The notes beneath the pieces were generated by a model. It saw only the letters and a program-made list of their open reading frames with translations, did not search any database and was not told the origin of the DNA. Position numbers and translations under genes: made by a program. Below are positions 47,069-57,368 of a stretch of DNA of 64,000 bases, piece after piece. The first letter of the stretch is position 1. Each line of letters starts with the position of its first letter. The DNA is from Arthrobacter sp. EpRS71 (GTDB lineage: Bacteria > Actinomycetota > Actinomycetes > Actinomycetales > Micrococcaceae): contig NZ_LNUV01000003.1 in assembly GCF_001512285.1 (NCBI RefSeq), forward strand, positions 99,540-163,539, written 5' to 3'.

Positions 47069-47839
47069 TTAGACTTCGTCGGCGAGGGTACCCAGGTACA
47101 GCTGAATGACCTTGGGGTCCTTCATGAGCTCCCGGCCTGTGCCGGTGTACGCATCCTTACCCTGGTCCAGGACATATCCGCGGTCGCAGATCTGCAGGCA
47201 GCGGCGGGCATTCTGTTCCACCATGATCACTGAGACGCCGGCACGGTTGATCTCGTGGACACGGAGGAAGGTCTCGTCCTGTTTCACGGGGGAGAGGCCT
47301 GCCGATGGCTCATCGAGCAGCAGCACGGCCGGGTCCATCATGAGTGCCCTGCCCATGGCCACCATCTGGCGTTCGCCGCCGGAGAGGGACCCTGCGCGCT
47401 GGGCACGCCGCTTACCCAGCTCCGGGAAGAGGCTGGTCACAAAGTCGAAGCGTTCGGAGAAGTCCTTGGGCCGCTGGAACATCCCCATTTGCAGGTTCTC
47501 TTCAATGGTCAGCGTGGCAAAGACGTTGTTGGTCTGCGGCACGAAGCCCACGCCCTGGGTGACCAGTTTGTTGGCCTTCAACCCTGTGAGGTCCTGGCCG
47601 CGGACCACCACTGTGCCGGAGTGGACCTTCACCAAGCCGAACATGGCTTTCAGGAGCGTGGACTTGCCCGCACCGTTAGGCCCGATGATGCCGATCAACT
47701 CTCCCTTGCGGGCCTCGATGCTGCAGCCGTTGAGGATATTGACGCCGGGAATGTAACCCGCCACCAGGTTGGTGACTTTGACCACCGAGTCGGACGCGGG
47801 GGCATCTGCCGAGGCGGGCATTGCGCTGGTGTTGCTCAT
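47069..47839 (-). CDS. livF: Branched-chain amino-acid ABC transporter ATP-binding protein LivF
   Basis: A 256-aa ATPase driving import with LivG. Walker A GPNGAGKST near residue 53, Q-loop VPQTNNVF, the signature LSGGERQMVAMGRAL near 153 and Walker B AVLLLDEPSAGLSP. EQNARRCLQICDRGYVLDQG is typical of LivF. Its ATG overlaps the livG stop by four bases. Last gene of livHMGF. Confidence 0.95.
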   Translation of the reverse strand: MSNTSAMPASADAPASDSVVKVTNLVAGYIPGVNILNGCSIEARKGELIGIIGPNGAGKSTLLKAMFGLVKVHSGTVVVRGQDLTGLKANKLVTQGVGFVPQTNNVFATLTIEENLQMGMFQRPKDFSERFDFVTSLFPELGKRRAQRAGSLSGGERQMVAMGRALMMDPAVLLLDEPSAGLSPVKQDETFLRVHEINRAGVSVIMVEQNARRCLQICDRGYVLDQGKDAYTGTGRELMKDPKVIQLYLGTLADEV

Positions 47840-48846
47840 TGTCCGTCCTCCTTCTTGGTTTCTACGATTTCGGACAGGATGCCCGCATCTTCGGTTCCCA
47901 CCACCGACTCTTCGTCGGCTTCGAGTTCTGCCTCGAGCACCTTGATGCCCTCAGCGTCACCGAGGTCCACATCGTGGTGGGCGCCGAGGTAGGCGTCGAT
48001 GACCGCAGGGTTCTTCATGACTTCGCCCGGAGGTCCTTCGGCAACAACCTTGCCTTCGGCCATGACCACAACCCAGTCAGCGATGTGGCGGACCATGTTC
48101 ATGTCGTGCTCCACGAACAGAACGGTCATGCCCTCTGCCTTGAGGTTCTTGATGTGGTCCAACAATGACTGCGTCAGCGCCGGGTTCACACCAGCCATGG
48201 GCTCATCGAGCATCACCAGCTTGGGCTTGACCATCAAGGAACGTGCCATCTCCAGGAGCTTCCGCTGACCACCGGAGAGGGACGCTGCATAGTCGTCCTT
48301 CTTGGCATCCAGTTTGAACTTCTCCAACAGCACGTTGGCCTGGGCTGTGATCTCCTTTTCGCGGCCGCCCCACAAGCCCTTGAAAAGGGCCTTGGAAAGC
48401 CGTTCGCCAGGCTGCTCGGCAGCCCCCAGGCGCATGTTTTCCATGACCGTCAGCTTGCCCATCACTTTGGTCAGCTGGAACGTGCGGACCATGCCCATGC
48501 GTGCAACTTTGTACGAGGAGACGCCGGCCAGGCTGCTGCCTTCGAACTGCCACTTGCCCGTGTTGGGAGTGTCAAAGCCTGTGAGCAGGTTGAACAACGT
48601 GGTCTTGCCGGCTCCGTTGGGACCAATCAAGGCGGTGATCTTATGGCGCGGGATCTCAAGGTATTCCACATCCACGGCGTTGATGCCGCCAAAGGAACGG
48701 GTCACGTCCTCTGCCACCACAATGGGATCGCGCTTCTTGCAGCCGGGAGTATTTTCCCCGACGGCAATGGGTCGCGAATCGGTCATGTAGTCGATGTTGT
48801 CAGCGTTGTCAGAATTACTGGTGTTCTGTTCGTTGGTCTCACTCAT
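47836..48846 (-). CDS. livG: Branched-chain amino-acid ABC transporter ATP-binding protein LivG
   Basis: A 336-aa ATPase with Walker A GPNGAGKTT near residue 77, LSGGQRKLLEMARSLM near 190 and Walker B LVMLDEPMAGVNP. The VRTFQL segment and VEHDMNMV are LivG-like. Both ends carry extra residues compared with the usual 250-260 aa: about 40 polar residues in front and an acidic C-terminal tail of some 50 residues. ATG overlaps the livM stop. Confidence 0.94.
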   Translation of the reverse strand: MSETNEQNTSNSDNADNIDYMTDSRPIAVGENTPGCKKRDPIVVAEDVTRSFGGINAVDVEYLEIPRHKITALIGPNGAGKTTLFNLLTGFDTPNTGKWQFEGSSLAGVSSYKVARMGMVRTFQLTKVMGKLTVMENMRLGAAEQPGERLSKALFKGLWGGREKEITAQANVLLEKFKLDAKKDDYAASLSGGQRKLLEMARSLMVKPKLVMLDEPMAGVNPALTQSLLDHIKNLKAEGMTVLFVEHDMNMVRHIADWVVVMAEGKVVAEGPPGEVMKNPAVIDAYLGAHHDVDLGDAEGIKVLEAELEADEESVVGTEDAGILSEIVETKKEDGQ

Positions 48847-49811
48847 GCGAAAGCAAGCTCCTTCTTATTGCCGAAGACGCCTTGCGGGCGGAAGATCATC
48901 AGGAGCATCAACGCAACACCCACCAGGATGTAGCGCAACTGGCCGGCCTGGACGGTGGTCAGCCAGGTGATTACTCCTGATTCGATGAGGCCATAGAGCA
49001 GGCTCTGGGTCAGCGAGAGCACTACCCAGAAGATCATGGCTCCAATGACCGGCCCCAGAACCGTGGCCATGCCGCCGAGCAGGAGGCAGGTCCACAGGAA
49101 GAACGTGAGTTCCGTGCCGTAGTTGGACGGCTGGACGGCGCCGCGGGGGAGCGTGAAGATCATGCCCGCCAAGGCGCCCAGCACGCCGCCAATGATCAGT
49201 GCCTGCATCTTGTAGGCGTAGACGTTCTTGCCCAGCGAGCGGACTGCGTTCTCGTCTTCGCGGATGCCCTTCAGGACGCGGCCCCACGGGCTGCGCATCA
49301 GGAGCCACACCAGGACGCAGCACACAATGACCAGTCCCCAGGCGACGACGCGAATGAAGAAGTCGCGGTTGTTCATGCCCATGTAGGACCCCTCGGGGAA
49401 GGGATTCATGGCATAGAAGGTGTTCTCAAACGCGGCCAAACCGTTGGCGGAGCCAGTGACACTGGTGAGCTGGTTGGTGGTCACTACGTAGCGGACAATT
49501 TCTGCCGCTGCGATGGTGACGATTGCCAGGTAGTCGGCCCGCAGCCGCAGGGTGGGTATGCCGAGGATGAAGGCAAAGAGCACTGAGCAGAGAACAGAGA
49601 TGATCAGGGCGAGGAAGAACGGGGCGTCGAAACTCAGGGTAGAGATTGCAAAGCCGTAGGCACCGACCGCCATGAAGCCGGCCTGGCCGAAGTTCAGCAG
49701 GCCCGAGTAGCCGAAGTGCACCGCGAGGCCCAAAGCGGCAAGTGCGTAGGCCGCCGTCGTCGGGCTGAACAATTCGCCAAGGGCGCTGGAGAAAATAAAT
49801 CCGAAGTCCAT
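48843..49811 (-). CDS. livM: Branched-chain amino-acid ABC transporter permease LivM
   Basis: A 322-aa permease with about eight transmembrane segments; GYSGLLNFGQAGFMAVGAY near residue 33 and SPWGRVLKGIREDENAVRSLG near 174 (EAA-like coupling loop) are LivM features. It overlaps livG as ATGA and starts nine bases after livH. Confidence 0.93.
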   Translation of the reverse strand: MDFGFIFSSALGELFSPTTAAYALAALGLAVHFGYSGLLNFGQAGFMAVGAYGFAISTLSFDAPFFLALIISVLCSVLFAFILGIPTLRLRADYLAIVTIAAAEIVRYVVTTNQLTSVTGSANGLAAFENTFYAMNPFPEGSYMGMNNRDFFIRVVAWGLVIVCCVLVWLLMRSPWGRVLKGIREDENAVRSLGKNVYAYKMQALIIGGVLGALAGMIFTLPRGAVQPSNYGTELTFFLWTCLLLGGMATVLGPVIGAMIFWVVLSLTQSLLYGLIESGVITWLTTVQAGQLRYILVGVALMLLMIFRPQGVFGNKKELAFA

Positions 49812-49820
49812 GGCCCGCTC

Positions 49821-51155
49821 CTAACCCACACGCTCACGCCGGCCGAGGATACCCTGCGGTCGGAACAGAAGAACAACAATCATGATGAACAGGGCACCGA
49901 CGTACTTGAGGTCGGCGGGAAGGCCGAACACTGTAGTCAGCTCCACGAAGATGCCGACGACGATCGAGCCGATCAGGGCACCGAAGACGGTTCCCAAACC
50001 ACCCAGCGTCACGCCGGCGAAGATGAGCAGCAGGATTTGCGAGCCCATGTCGAAGGTGACGCCCGGGCGGTAGTAAGCCCACAGGATGCCACCGAGGGAG
50101 GCGAGGACGCCGCCGACGATCCACACAATGCGGATCACGGAGTCGACGTCGATGCCGGAGGCGGCTGCCAGTGCGGGGTTGTCCGCTACGGCGCGGGTTG
50201 CCTTGCCCAGACGGGTCTTCAGCAGGACGATGCCGATCAAGGCGATCACCACGGCACTGATGATCAGGGACCACAGATTGTTCGGGGAGATCGAAACAGG
50301 CCCGATCTGGATTTCACTACTCTGCGCACCGGGCAGCTGCTGTGTTGCACCGCCGAAGAAGAACTGGATCACGTAGCGGATGGCCAGGGCGAGGCCGATG
50401 CTGACAATCATCATGGGGACCAGGCCTGAACCGCGCTTCCTCAGTGGCCGCCAGAGCCCCGCGTCCTGAACGTATCCGAACAGACCGCCGCCCACCAAGG
50501 CCAGCAGGATCGCCAGCCAGAACGGGAGTCCGAAGGCGTTGAACATGAACACCAGTACTGCGCCCAGCGTTACCATCTCGCCGTGGGCGAAGTTGGTCAG
50601 GCCGGTGGTTCCGAAGATCAGGGAGAGCCCAACGGCGGCCAGCGCCAGGAGGAGGCCGAAGCTTAGGCCCGCGACGAGGCGGTTGAGGAGGTTTTGGCCG
50701 AAGTCCTGTTGCTGGACCACGATTCCCTTGCCGAAGGCGAAGATCACGGACAAGTTGGATGTTTGGCTGAACGTGACGTCGCGGGGATTGTCCTGGCCGT
50801 CAGCGAGTTTGATCCCCTCCGGCAAGGTGGAGGTGTCCAGCTCAATGGTGTACGTGCCTTGGACGGGAACGCCGATGCTCCAGGCTCCGTTGGCTCCGGA
50901 GGTGGCTTCACCTTCGAACCCGTTGCCCGTGGCCTTGATTTTGACGCCGGGTATGGGGGCCCGTGCATCATCGCGGAGAAAACCGCTGATGTTGTTCTGG
51001 AAAGTCGTTGGTGACGGCGAAGGCGAGGGGGTGGTTGCCTGTGCCGAAGGGGCGGCGATCAACAGGGCTGTGATGAGGGCTGCGAACAGCGCCCCCACAA
51101 CTCTCTGCAGTCCTTTGGACCGTCTCATGGACGGGTCGCGCAGTGTGCTTCTCAA
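49821..51155 (-). CDS. livH: LivH-type permease with N-terminal signal and extracytoplasmic domain
   Basis: A 444-aa protein. The C-terminal 290 residues are an ordinary LivH permease (FGTTGLTNFAHGEMVTLGA and LGKATRAVADNPALAAASGI are recognisable). In front lie a signal-like helix (GALFAALITALLIAAPSAQA near 21-40), a Ser/Pro linker and a beta-rich domain of about 90 residues (ISGFLRDDARAPIPGVKIKA to DVTFSQTSNLSVIF) like carboxypeptidase-regulatory or SpaA-type folds, which would face outside. TTG 51155 has GGAGG eight bases upstream; longer starts lack one. It is first in livHMGF. Confidence 0.88.
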   Translation of the reverse strand: MRSTLRDPSMRRSKGLQRVVGALFAALITALLIAAPSAQATTPSPSPSPTTFQNNISGFLRDDARAPIPGVKIKATGNGFEGEATSGANGAWSIGVPVQGTYTIELDTSTLPEGIKLADGQDNPRDVTFSQTSNLSVIFAFGKGIVVQQQDFGQNLLNRLVAGLSFGLLLALAAVGLSLIFGTTGLTNFAHGEMVTLGAVLVFMFNAFGLPFWLAILLALVGGGLFGYVQDAGLWRPLRKRGSGLVPMMIVSIGLALAIRYVIQFFFGGATQQLPGAQSSEIQIGPVSISPNNLWSLIISAVVIALIGIVLLKTRLGKATRAVADNPALAAASGIDVDSVIRIVWIVGGVLASLGGILWAYYRPGVTFDMGSQILLLIFAGVTLGGLGTVFGALIGSIVVGIFVELTTVFGLPADLKYVGALFIMIVVLLFRPQGILGRRERVG

Positions 51156-51561
51156 AATGGAAACCTCCACAGTGGGGGTGGTCCCGGCTGCGCCATTGCA
51201 GCCGGTGCGAACGGTCATGGGGCTTGTGAACAGTTCTTGCCTAGCTGCCTCGTTTTGTGATCTAAGTCACCCATGTGTGGCCTATGTTACCGCTCGGTGG
51301 AGCTAATGAATGCCCAGTTCGGGGCTGTGAAGATCGCGATCAGATAACAACTGTGAAGCTACAGGCAACTAGTGATGTAGGAACGCTTAAGTAAACCTTT
51401 GTTGTTTGTGGGTGTTACTAAACGTTCCGGCGGCGTCACTCCTCCGATTTCTTGTCACGGTTGAGTTTCGTCTCCGTGAACAAGGGAACTTTCCCTGCCG
51501 CGCGCGCGTGGTAATTGGTACCGTGAATTATCACTAGCCCTTTTTCAGGAGGACACCCGCA
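51156..51561. other. 406-base divergent region between livH and the BI-1 gene
   Basis: No gene is seen in this stretch. It holds the livH ribosome site, the CRP-like site at 51256-51271, and AT-rich segments near 51340-51420 likely to contain the promoters of both divergent genes. AGGAGG for the BI-1 gene lies at 51548-51553. Frames that cross it on the minus strand look like chance reading. Confidence 0.6.
51256..51271. promoter_or_regulatory. CRP/GlxR-like site before livH
   Basis: TGTGATCTAAGTCACC matches TGTGA-N6-TCACA at nine of ten fixed positions, including the central TA-containing spacer preferred by GlxR. It lies 101 bases from the livH start, almost the same distance as the site before livK. 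Confidence 0.62.
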
Positions 51562-52473
51562 ATGGCACTTGGCGGAAACCCAGTCTTCAACGGAAAGAAT
51601 TTCCGTGGAGCAAAGCAGGCCCCGCCTGTACCGCAGAACCCGTACGGCCAGCAGTTCAACCAGGCACCCGGCCGTGCGCCGAGCCAGGTCATGGACGGCC
51701 ACGCAGCATGGTCTGCCCAGCAGCAGAACATGACCAACGAACAACTGCAGCAGATGTACAACCAGCCCGCTGCAGGCCCGGCCGACACCGGCCGCATGAC
51801 GTACGACGACGTCATTATGAAGACTGTCGCCTGCCTCGTGGTTCTCATCATCGGTGCCGGCGTCACGCTCTTCGTAGCGCCCGCCCTCTCCACCATGCTC
51901 ATGATCGTTGGTGCGTTGGGCGGATTCGTCCTGGCGCTGGTCAACACCTTCAAGAAGCAGCCTTCACCGGCTCTGATCCTTGCCTACGCCGGCCTCGAGG
52001 GCCTGTTCCTCGGTGGCCTCACCCGCATCCTGGATGGCATGTACCCCGGCGTTGGCCTCCAGGCTGTGATCGGTACGCTGGCAGTCTTCGGCGTCACCTT
52101 GGTGCTCTTCAAGAGCGGCAAGGTCCGCGCCACCCCCAAGATGATGCGCTTCTTCCTGATCGCCACCATCGGGTACGCGGTCTTCGCGCTGATCAACATG
52201 GTGATGATGTGGACGGGTGCTGTGCAGGAGCCTTTCGGCCTGCGTACCAGCGTTGAAATCTTCGGCATCCCGCTGGGTGTCTTCATCGGCATCCTGGCCA
52301 TCGGCCTGGCAGCGTTCTCGCTGATCATGGACTTCACCAGCATCGAAGAAGGCGTCCGCGCCGGCGCCCCGGAACGTTACTCCTGGGTTGCAGCATTCGG
52401 CCTGACGGTCACCCTGGTTTGGCTCTACGTTGAAATCATCCGCCTGCTCGCAATCCTGCGAGGCGACGACTAG
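51562..52473 (+). CDS. Bax inhibitor-1/YccA family membrane protein
   Basis: A 303-aa protein with an Asn/Gln/Pro-rich cytosolic N-terminal region of about 85 residues, then seven hydrophobic segments of the BI-1-like (UPF0005/YccA) core. The final DFTSIEEGVRAGAPERYSW loop near 256, with its acidic residues, is the family's pore/pH-sensing region. Bacterial homologues are calcium-leak channels or FtsH modulators; the role here is unproven. AGGAGG lies eight bases upstream of the ATG. Confidence 0.9.
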   Translation: MALGGNPVFNGKNFRGAKQAPPVPQNPYGQQFNQAPGRAPSQVMDGHAAWSAQQQNMTNEQLQQMYNQPAAGPADTGRMTYDDVIMKTVACLVVLIIGAGVTLFVAPALSTMLMIVGALGGFVLALVNTFKKQPSPALILAYAGLEGLFLGGLTRILDGMYPGVGLQAVIGTLAVFGVTLVLFKSGKVRATPKMMRFFLIATIGYAVFALINMVMMWTGAVQEPFGLRTSVEIFGIPLGVFIGILAIGLAAFSLIMDFTSIEEGVRAGAPERYSWVAAFGLTVTLVWLYVEIIRLLAILRGDD

Positions 52474-52493
52474 TTACCAACAGCTCCAGCGTG

Positions 52494-52527
52494 AAATGCC
52501 CCCGAAGATCTCTTCGGGGGCATTTTT
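52494..52527 (+). terminator. Terminator after the BI-1 gene
   Basis: AAATGCCCCCGAAGA pairs with TCTTCGGGGGCATTT, followed by a T-run at 52523-52527. A textbook intrinsic terminator. Confidence 0.93.
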
Positions 52528-52535
52528 GCGTTCGT

Positions 52536-52590
52536 GAGGGGTGAGATCTCGGCGGAATAAGCGCCTCAAAGTGCCGAGATCCAACCCCTC
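52536..52590. repeat. Palindrome between convergent genes
   Basis: Arms at 52536-52553 (GAGGGGTGAGATCTCGGC) and 52573-52590 pair at 16 of 18 positions around a 19-base loop. It follows a complete terminator, so it is not needed for termination of the upstream gene and may serve the opposing thiolase gene or be REP-like. Confidence 0.65.
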
Positions 52591-52610
52591 GCCGCCGGAA
52601 ACCCCCTCGG

Positions 52611-53846
52611 CTAGCTCAAGCGCTCAAAGACCACTGCCATGCCCTGACCTCCACCGACGCACAGCGTGGCCAGCCCCAGGGTTCCGTCGCGTTCCTTGAG
52701 ACCGTTCAGGAGCGTGCTGGTCATCCTGGCACCGGTCATACCGAAGGGGTGGCCCAGGGCAATGGCGCCACCGTGGACATTGAGCTTTGCAGGATCAATC
52801 CCCAATTCGCGGGCGCTCGCCACCACCTGCACGGCGAAGGCCTCGTTGAGCTCCACCAGGTCGATGTCGTCCATGGTCATCCCGGCCAAGGCCAGGGCGC
52901 GGCGTGTGGATTCCACGGGCCCCATGCCCATGAGTTCGGGGGAGAGGGCGCTGACGCCGGTCGAGACCACCCTCGCCAGTGGCTGCAGGCCCAGTTGCCG
53001 GGCGCGTGTGTCACTCATGACCACCACGGCGGCGGCACCGTCGTTCAGGGGGCATGCGTTGCCGGCCGTGACGGTCCCGTCCGGGCGGAAGACGGGCTGT
53101 AATGCGGAGACGCCTTCCAAAGTGACCCCGGCGCGCGGTGAGTCATCCCTCTCCACCACAGTGCCGTCCCTGCGCGTGTACGGCGTGATGTCCCGGGCAA
53201 AGAATCCTGAGGCGATGGCGGCCTCGGCGCGATTCTGGCTCACGACGGCCCACTCATCTTGCTCGGCCCGGCTGATGCCATAACTGGTGGCGACGTTCTC
53301 GGCTGTCTGGCCCATGGAGATATAGATGTCGGGCAGCCGCCCGCCGAGCCGCGGGTCGGTCCACGGGATGTTGGAGGCCGCGCGCGCCGCAGTACGCTGG
53401 GCCGCTGCCTCGAAAAGCGGGTTGTGGTTGGAGGAATCCGTTTCGCCGGCCCCGGCCCAGTCCTGGTATCTGGACACACTCTCCACGCCCGCGGAGACTA
53501 TCGCGTGCGCTTCCCCCGATCTGATGGCGTGGAAGGCCATCCGCAGGGTTTGCAGGCTCGAGGCGCAGAAGCGGTTAATGGTGGCTGCAGGCACGCGGTC
53601 CAGCCCTGCAAGGACGGCTACCACCCGTGCCATGTTGGATCCGGCCTCGCCGCTGGGTTCGGCGCAGCCCAGCAGGATGTCGTCCAGGCCTTGCCCCTCC
53701 CCGGCGGGATCGAAGGCCGGAATTTTCGCGAGTGCAGCCTGCACCATGGCGGTGGCCAGGTCATCCGGACGTTCGTCTTTGAGGGACCCTTTGAAGGCCC
53801 GGCCAATAGGGCTTCTGGCAGTGGAAACGATGACAGCCTCAGTCAT
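52611..53846 (-). CDS. Acetyl-CoA acyltransferase (thiolase)
   Basis: A 411-aa thiolase that condenses or cleaves acyl-CoA with CoA. The acylated Cys is C94 in INRFCASSLQT; GGAIALGHPFGMTGAR near 350 supplies the His and CVGGGQGMAVVFE near 393 the second Cys. It resembles FadA/FadI-type and acetoacetyl-CoA thiolases; chain length cannot be read from sequence. It stands as a single gene, 54 bases from the galK stop region but on its own promoter to judge from the start side. Confidence 0.93.
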   Translation of the reverse strand: MTEAVIVSTARSPIGRAFKGSLKDERPDDLATAMVQAALAKIPAFDPAGEGQGLDDILLGCAEPSGEAGSNMARVVAVLAGLDRVPAATINRFCASSLQTLRMAFHAIRSGEAHAIVSAGVESVSRYQDWAGAGETDSSNHNPLFEAAAQRTAARAASNIPWTDPRLGGRLPDIYISMGQTAENVATSYGISRAEQDEWAVVSQNRAEAAIASGFFARDITPYTRRDGTVVERDDSPRAGVTLEGVSALQPVFRPDGTVTAGNACPLNDGAAAVVVMSDTRARQLGLQPLARVVSTGVSALSPELMGMGPVESTRRALALAGMTMDDIDLVELNEAFAVQVVASARELGIDPAKLNVHGGAIALGHPFGMTGARMTSTLLNGLKERDGTLGLATLCVGGGQGMAVVFERLS

Positions 53847-53900
53847 GGCCCCAGCTTACGCCCGGCATCCGCTGGGACGCCGGGCGATGGCAGCACAGGC

Positions 53901-55063
<1,163 letters not shown>

Positions 55064-55067
<4 letters not shown>

Positions 55068-56215
55068 GCTCGTGTGCCTTCCAGGGTCTTGTTCGAAGCC
55101 GGCGCTGCGGCGACGTTGCGGAGCCGCTCTGCCACAGCTTCGGGCGTGGTGTCGTTAATGAACGCTCCCATGGCGGCCTCGGAGCCAGCCAGATACTTGA
55201 GCTTATCCGCAGCGCGACGGGGTGAGGTCAGCTGCAGGTGCAGCTGGCCGGCCGGGCGAAGGGCGGGATCCAACGGGGCCTGGTGCCAGGCGGAGATGTA
55301 CGGCATGGGTGTGGGGTAGAGGGCATCGAGCCGCTTCAACAAGTCCAGGTAGACGTGCGAGAGCTCATCCCGTTCTTCACCCGTCAGCGCCGCAAGATCG
55401 GGGACGCTGCGATGCGGAACGAGGTGGACCTCCAAGGGCCAACGTGCCGCGAAGGGTACATAGGCGCTGAAGTGCGCGGCCTCAAGGACCATGCGGCTTC
55501 CGTCCTCGTGTTCAGCCTTGAGGAGCGAGGCGCCGAGCGTTTCCTTCGCATCGACGTCGTCGTAGTATTTCCGCGCGACCGCGCCGAGCTGGGCTGCGCG
55601 CGGAGTCACGTAGGGGTACGCGTAGATTTGGCCGTGCGGGTGGTGCAGGGTGACTCCAATGTCCGCGCCGCGGTTCTCGAAAGGAAACACCTGCTTGATG
55701 CCGGGCAGGGCGCTCAATGTTTCAGTCCTTTGTGCCCACGCTTCAATGACCGTACGCGCGCGCGTTTCTCCCAGCTCGGCGAAAGAACCGGTGTGCTGAG
55801 GTGTGAAGGCAACTACCTCGCAGCGACCGTAGGCCGCGCCCTTGAGGCTGTGGCCGGAGTGCCCGGGTGCAGGAAGCGGGGGGATATCACCCAAGGCCGG
55901 GCCCAAGGAAGGGAAGCGGTTCTCGAACACCACCACGTCATAGTCCGCGGCCGGGATTTCGGAAGGGTTAGCAGCTGTGGTGGGGCAGATGGGGCACTGG
56001 TCTGCAGGGGGAAGGTGCGTGCGGGTCTGGCGATGGGCAGCTACCGCTACCCAGTCACCGGACAAAGCGTCATAGCGCACCTCGCCGGGCTCTCCACGGG
56101 CGGGAAGCTCGCGGTGGTCCACTAAGGAATCCGGTGTTCGCTCCGGAGTTCCGGGGTCGTCGAAGTAGATCAGCTCTCGGCTGTCCGCGAGGCGGGTGCT
56201 GGTGATGCGGCTCAT
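55064..56215 (-). CDS. galT: Galactose-1-phosphate uridylyltransferase
   Basis: Exchanges UMP between UDP-glucose and galactose-1-phosphate. The 383-aa protein has the zinc pair CPIC near residue 74, the nucleophile HPH in LHHPHGQIYAYPYV near 193 and a second His cluster EVHLVPHRS near 275. ATG 56215 is used; a TTG six codons earlier is in frame. It begins the galTK operon and is divergent from the epimerase gene. Confidence 0.95.
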
Positions 56216-56312
56216 GGGTACATCATTCCACAAGTGACCAAAAACGCATAGTTTCTAACAAAAGCTAACATTCGGCTCTCGGGGGCATCCGACCATGAAG
56301 TACGGTATTGCC
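56216..56312. promoter_or_regulatory. Divergent gal promoter region
   Basis: A 97-base gap whose AT-rich core (56250-56270: TTTCTAACAAAAGCTAAC) holds two related CTAAC words, possibly a DeoR- or GntR-type operator. TACGGT six bases before the epimerase ATG suggests a leaderless transcript on the plus strand. Confidence 0.45.
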
Positions 56313-57263
56313 ATGCCTGCCTCCCCTTCGCCTGCCGATACCGCCCACCAGTCCGAGTCCCGCCGCTTCGCCACGGGCCGCCAGTTCGAACTCCGCAGGG
56401 AAGACGCGCTCGCCGTCATCACCGAGCTTGCGGCCGGCCTGCGACTCTACTCCCGCGGCGGAGTCCAGTTGACTGAAAGCTACGGAGATGACGACATTCC
56501 GCCCGGCGCCACGGGCATCACCTTGGCACCGTGGGCAAACCGGGTGGAGGACGGCACCTGGTACCTGGAAGGGAAAAAGCAGCAACTCGATATCACCGAG
56601 GCCTCACGCAACAACGCCAGCCACGGTCTGCTGCGCAATACTGGCTACGCGCTGGTGGACGAGTCCGAGTTTTCCGTAACCCTCGAAGCCACAGTCTTCC
56701 CCCAACACGGCTACCCGTTCCTGGTGCGGCACCAGGTGCGCTACGAACTGGATCAAGGCCTGGACCTTCGTGTTTCACAAACGTTGATCAACGACTCCCA
56801 AGCCACGGCCCCCTTCGTCTTGGGCGCTCACCCTTACCTGCGCATCGGCGACGTAGCCCCGGAGGACTTGGTCCTCACCACCAAGGCTGCAACCCGGCTG
56901 GTAGCGGACGAGCGCCTGATCCCTCGCAGCACCGCTCCCGCGGAGGGTGAATACGACTTCTCCGGTGGCGCCGTCGTGGGCAGCTTGCTGGTGGACGTCG
57001 CCCTGACCGATTTGGCGTTCGACGGCGGCATTGCCCGCCATACGCTCACGGCACCGGATGGCCGCAGCGTGAGCCTTGAGCAGGACGAGAGCTGCCAGTT
57101 CGTCCACGTCTTTGTCACGGACACTTTCCCGGGCCGTACCAAAGCCGTGGCGATCGAACCCATGACAGGACCGGCCAATGCCTTCAACAGCGGGGATGGC
57201 CTCCGTTGGTTGGCGCCTGGCGAGGCATTCACCATGAGCTGGGGAATCACGGCATCGCTCTAG
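56313..57263 (+). CDS. Aldose 1-epimerase family protein
   Basis: A 316-aa mutarotase-fold protein (GalM-like) that would interconvert anomers of galactose or another sugar. Visible are APWANRVEDGTWYLEGK near residue 70, NNASHGLLRN with the catalytic His near 104 and LGAHPYLRIG near 171, with an acidic IEPMTGPANAF near 280 in place of the canonical Glu region. It is divergent from galTK, which supports a role in galactose use. ATG 56313 is close behind a -10-like box; the in-frame ATG at 56295 is less likely. Confidence 0.88.
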   Translation: MPASPSPADTAHQSESRRFATGRQFELRREDALAVITELAAGLRLYSRGGVQLTESYGDDDIPPGATGITLAPWANRVEDGTWYLEGKKQQLDITEASRNNASHGLLRNTGYALVDESEFSVTLEATVFPQHGYPFLVRHQVRYELDQGLDLRVSQTLINDSQATAPFVLGAHPYLRIGDVAPEDLVLTTKAATRLVADERLIPRSTAPAEGEYDFSGGAVVGSLLVDVALTDLAFDGGIARHTLTAPDGRSVSLEQDESCQFVHVFVTDTFPGRTKAVAIEPMTGPANAFNSGDGLRWLAPGEAFTMSWGITASL

Positions 57264-57368
57264 CTCCTTCGTCCCGGAAGAGCCTGGGAATGACACGGAA
57301 GTGCTCGGAATCGTCTCGGAAGTGAGAGCCGGTTTCCCATACGGCGCGCCCTACGGAATTATGGGTTC

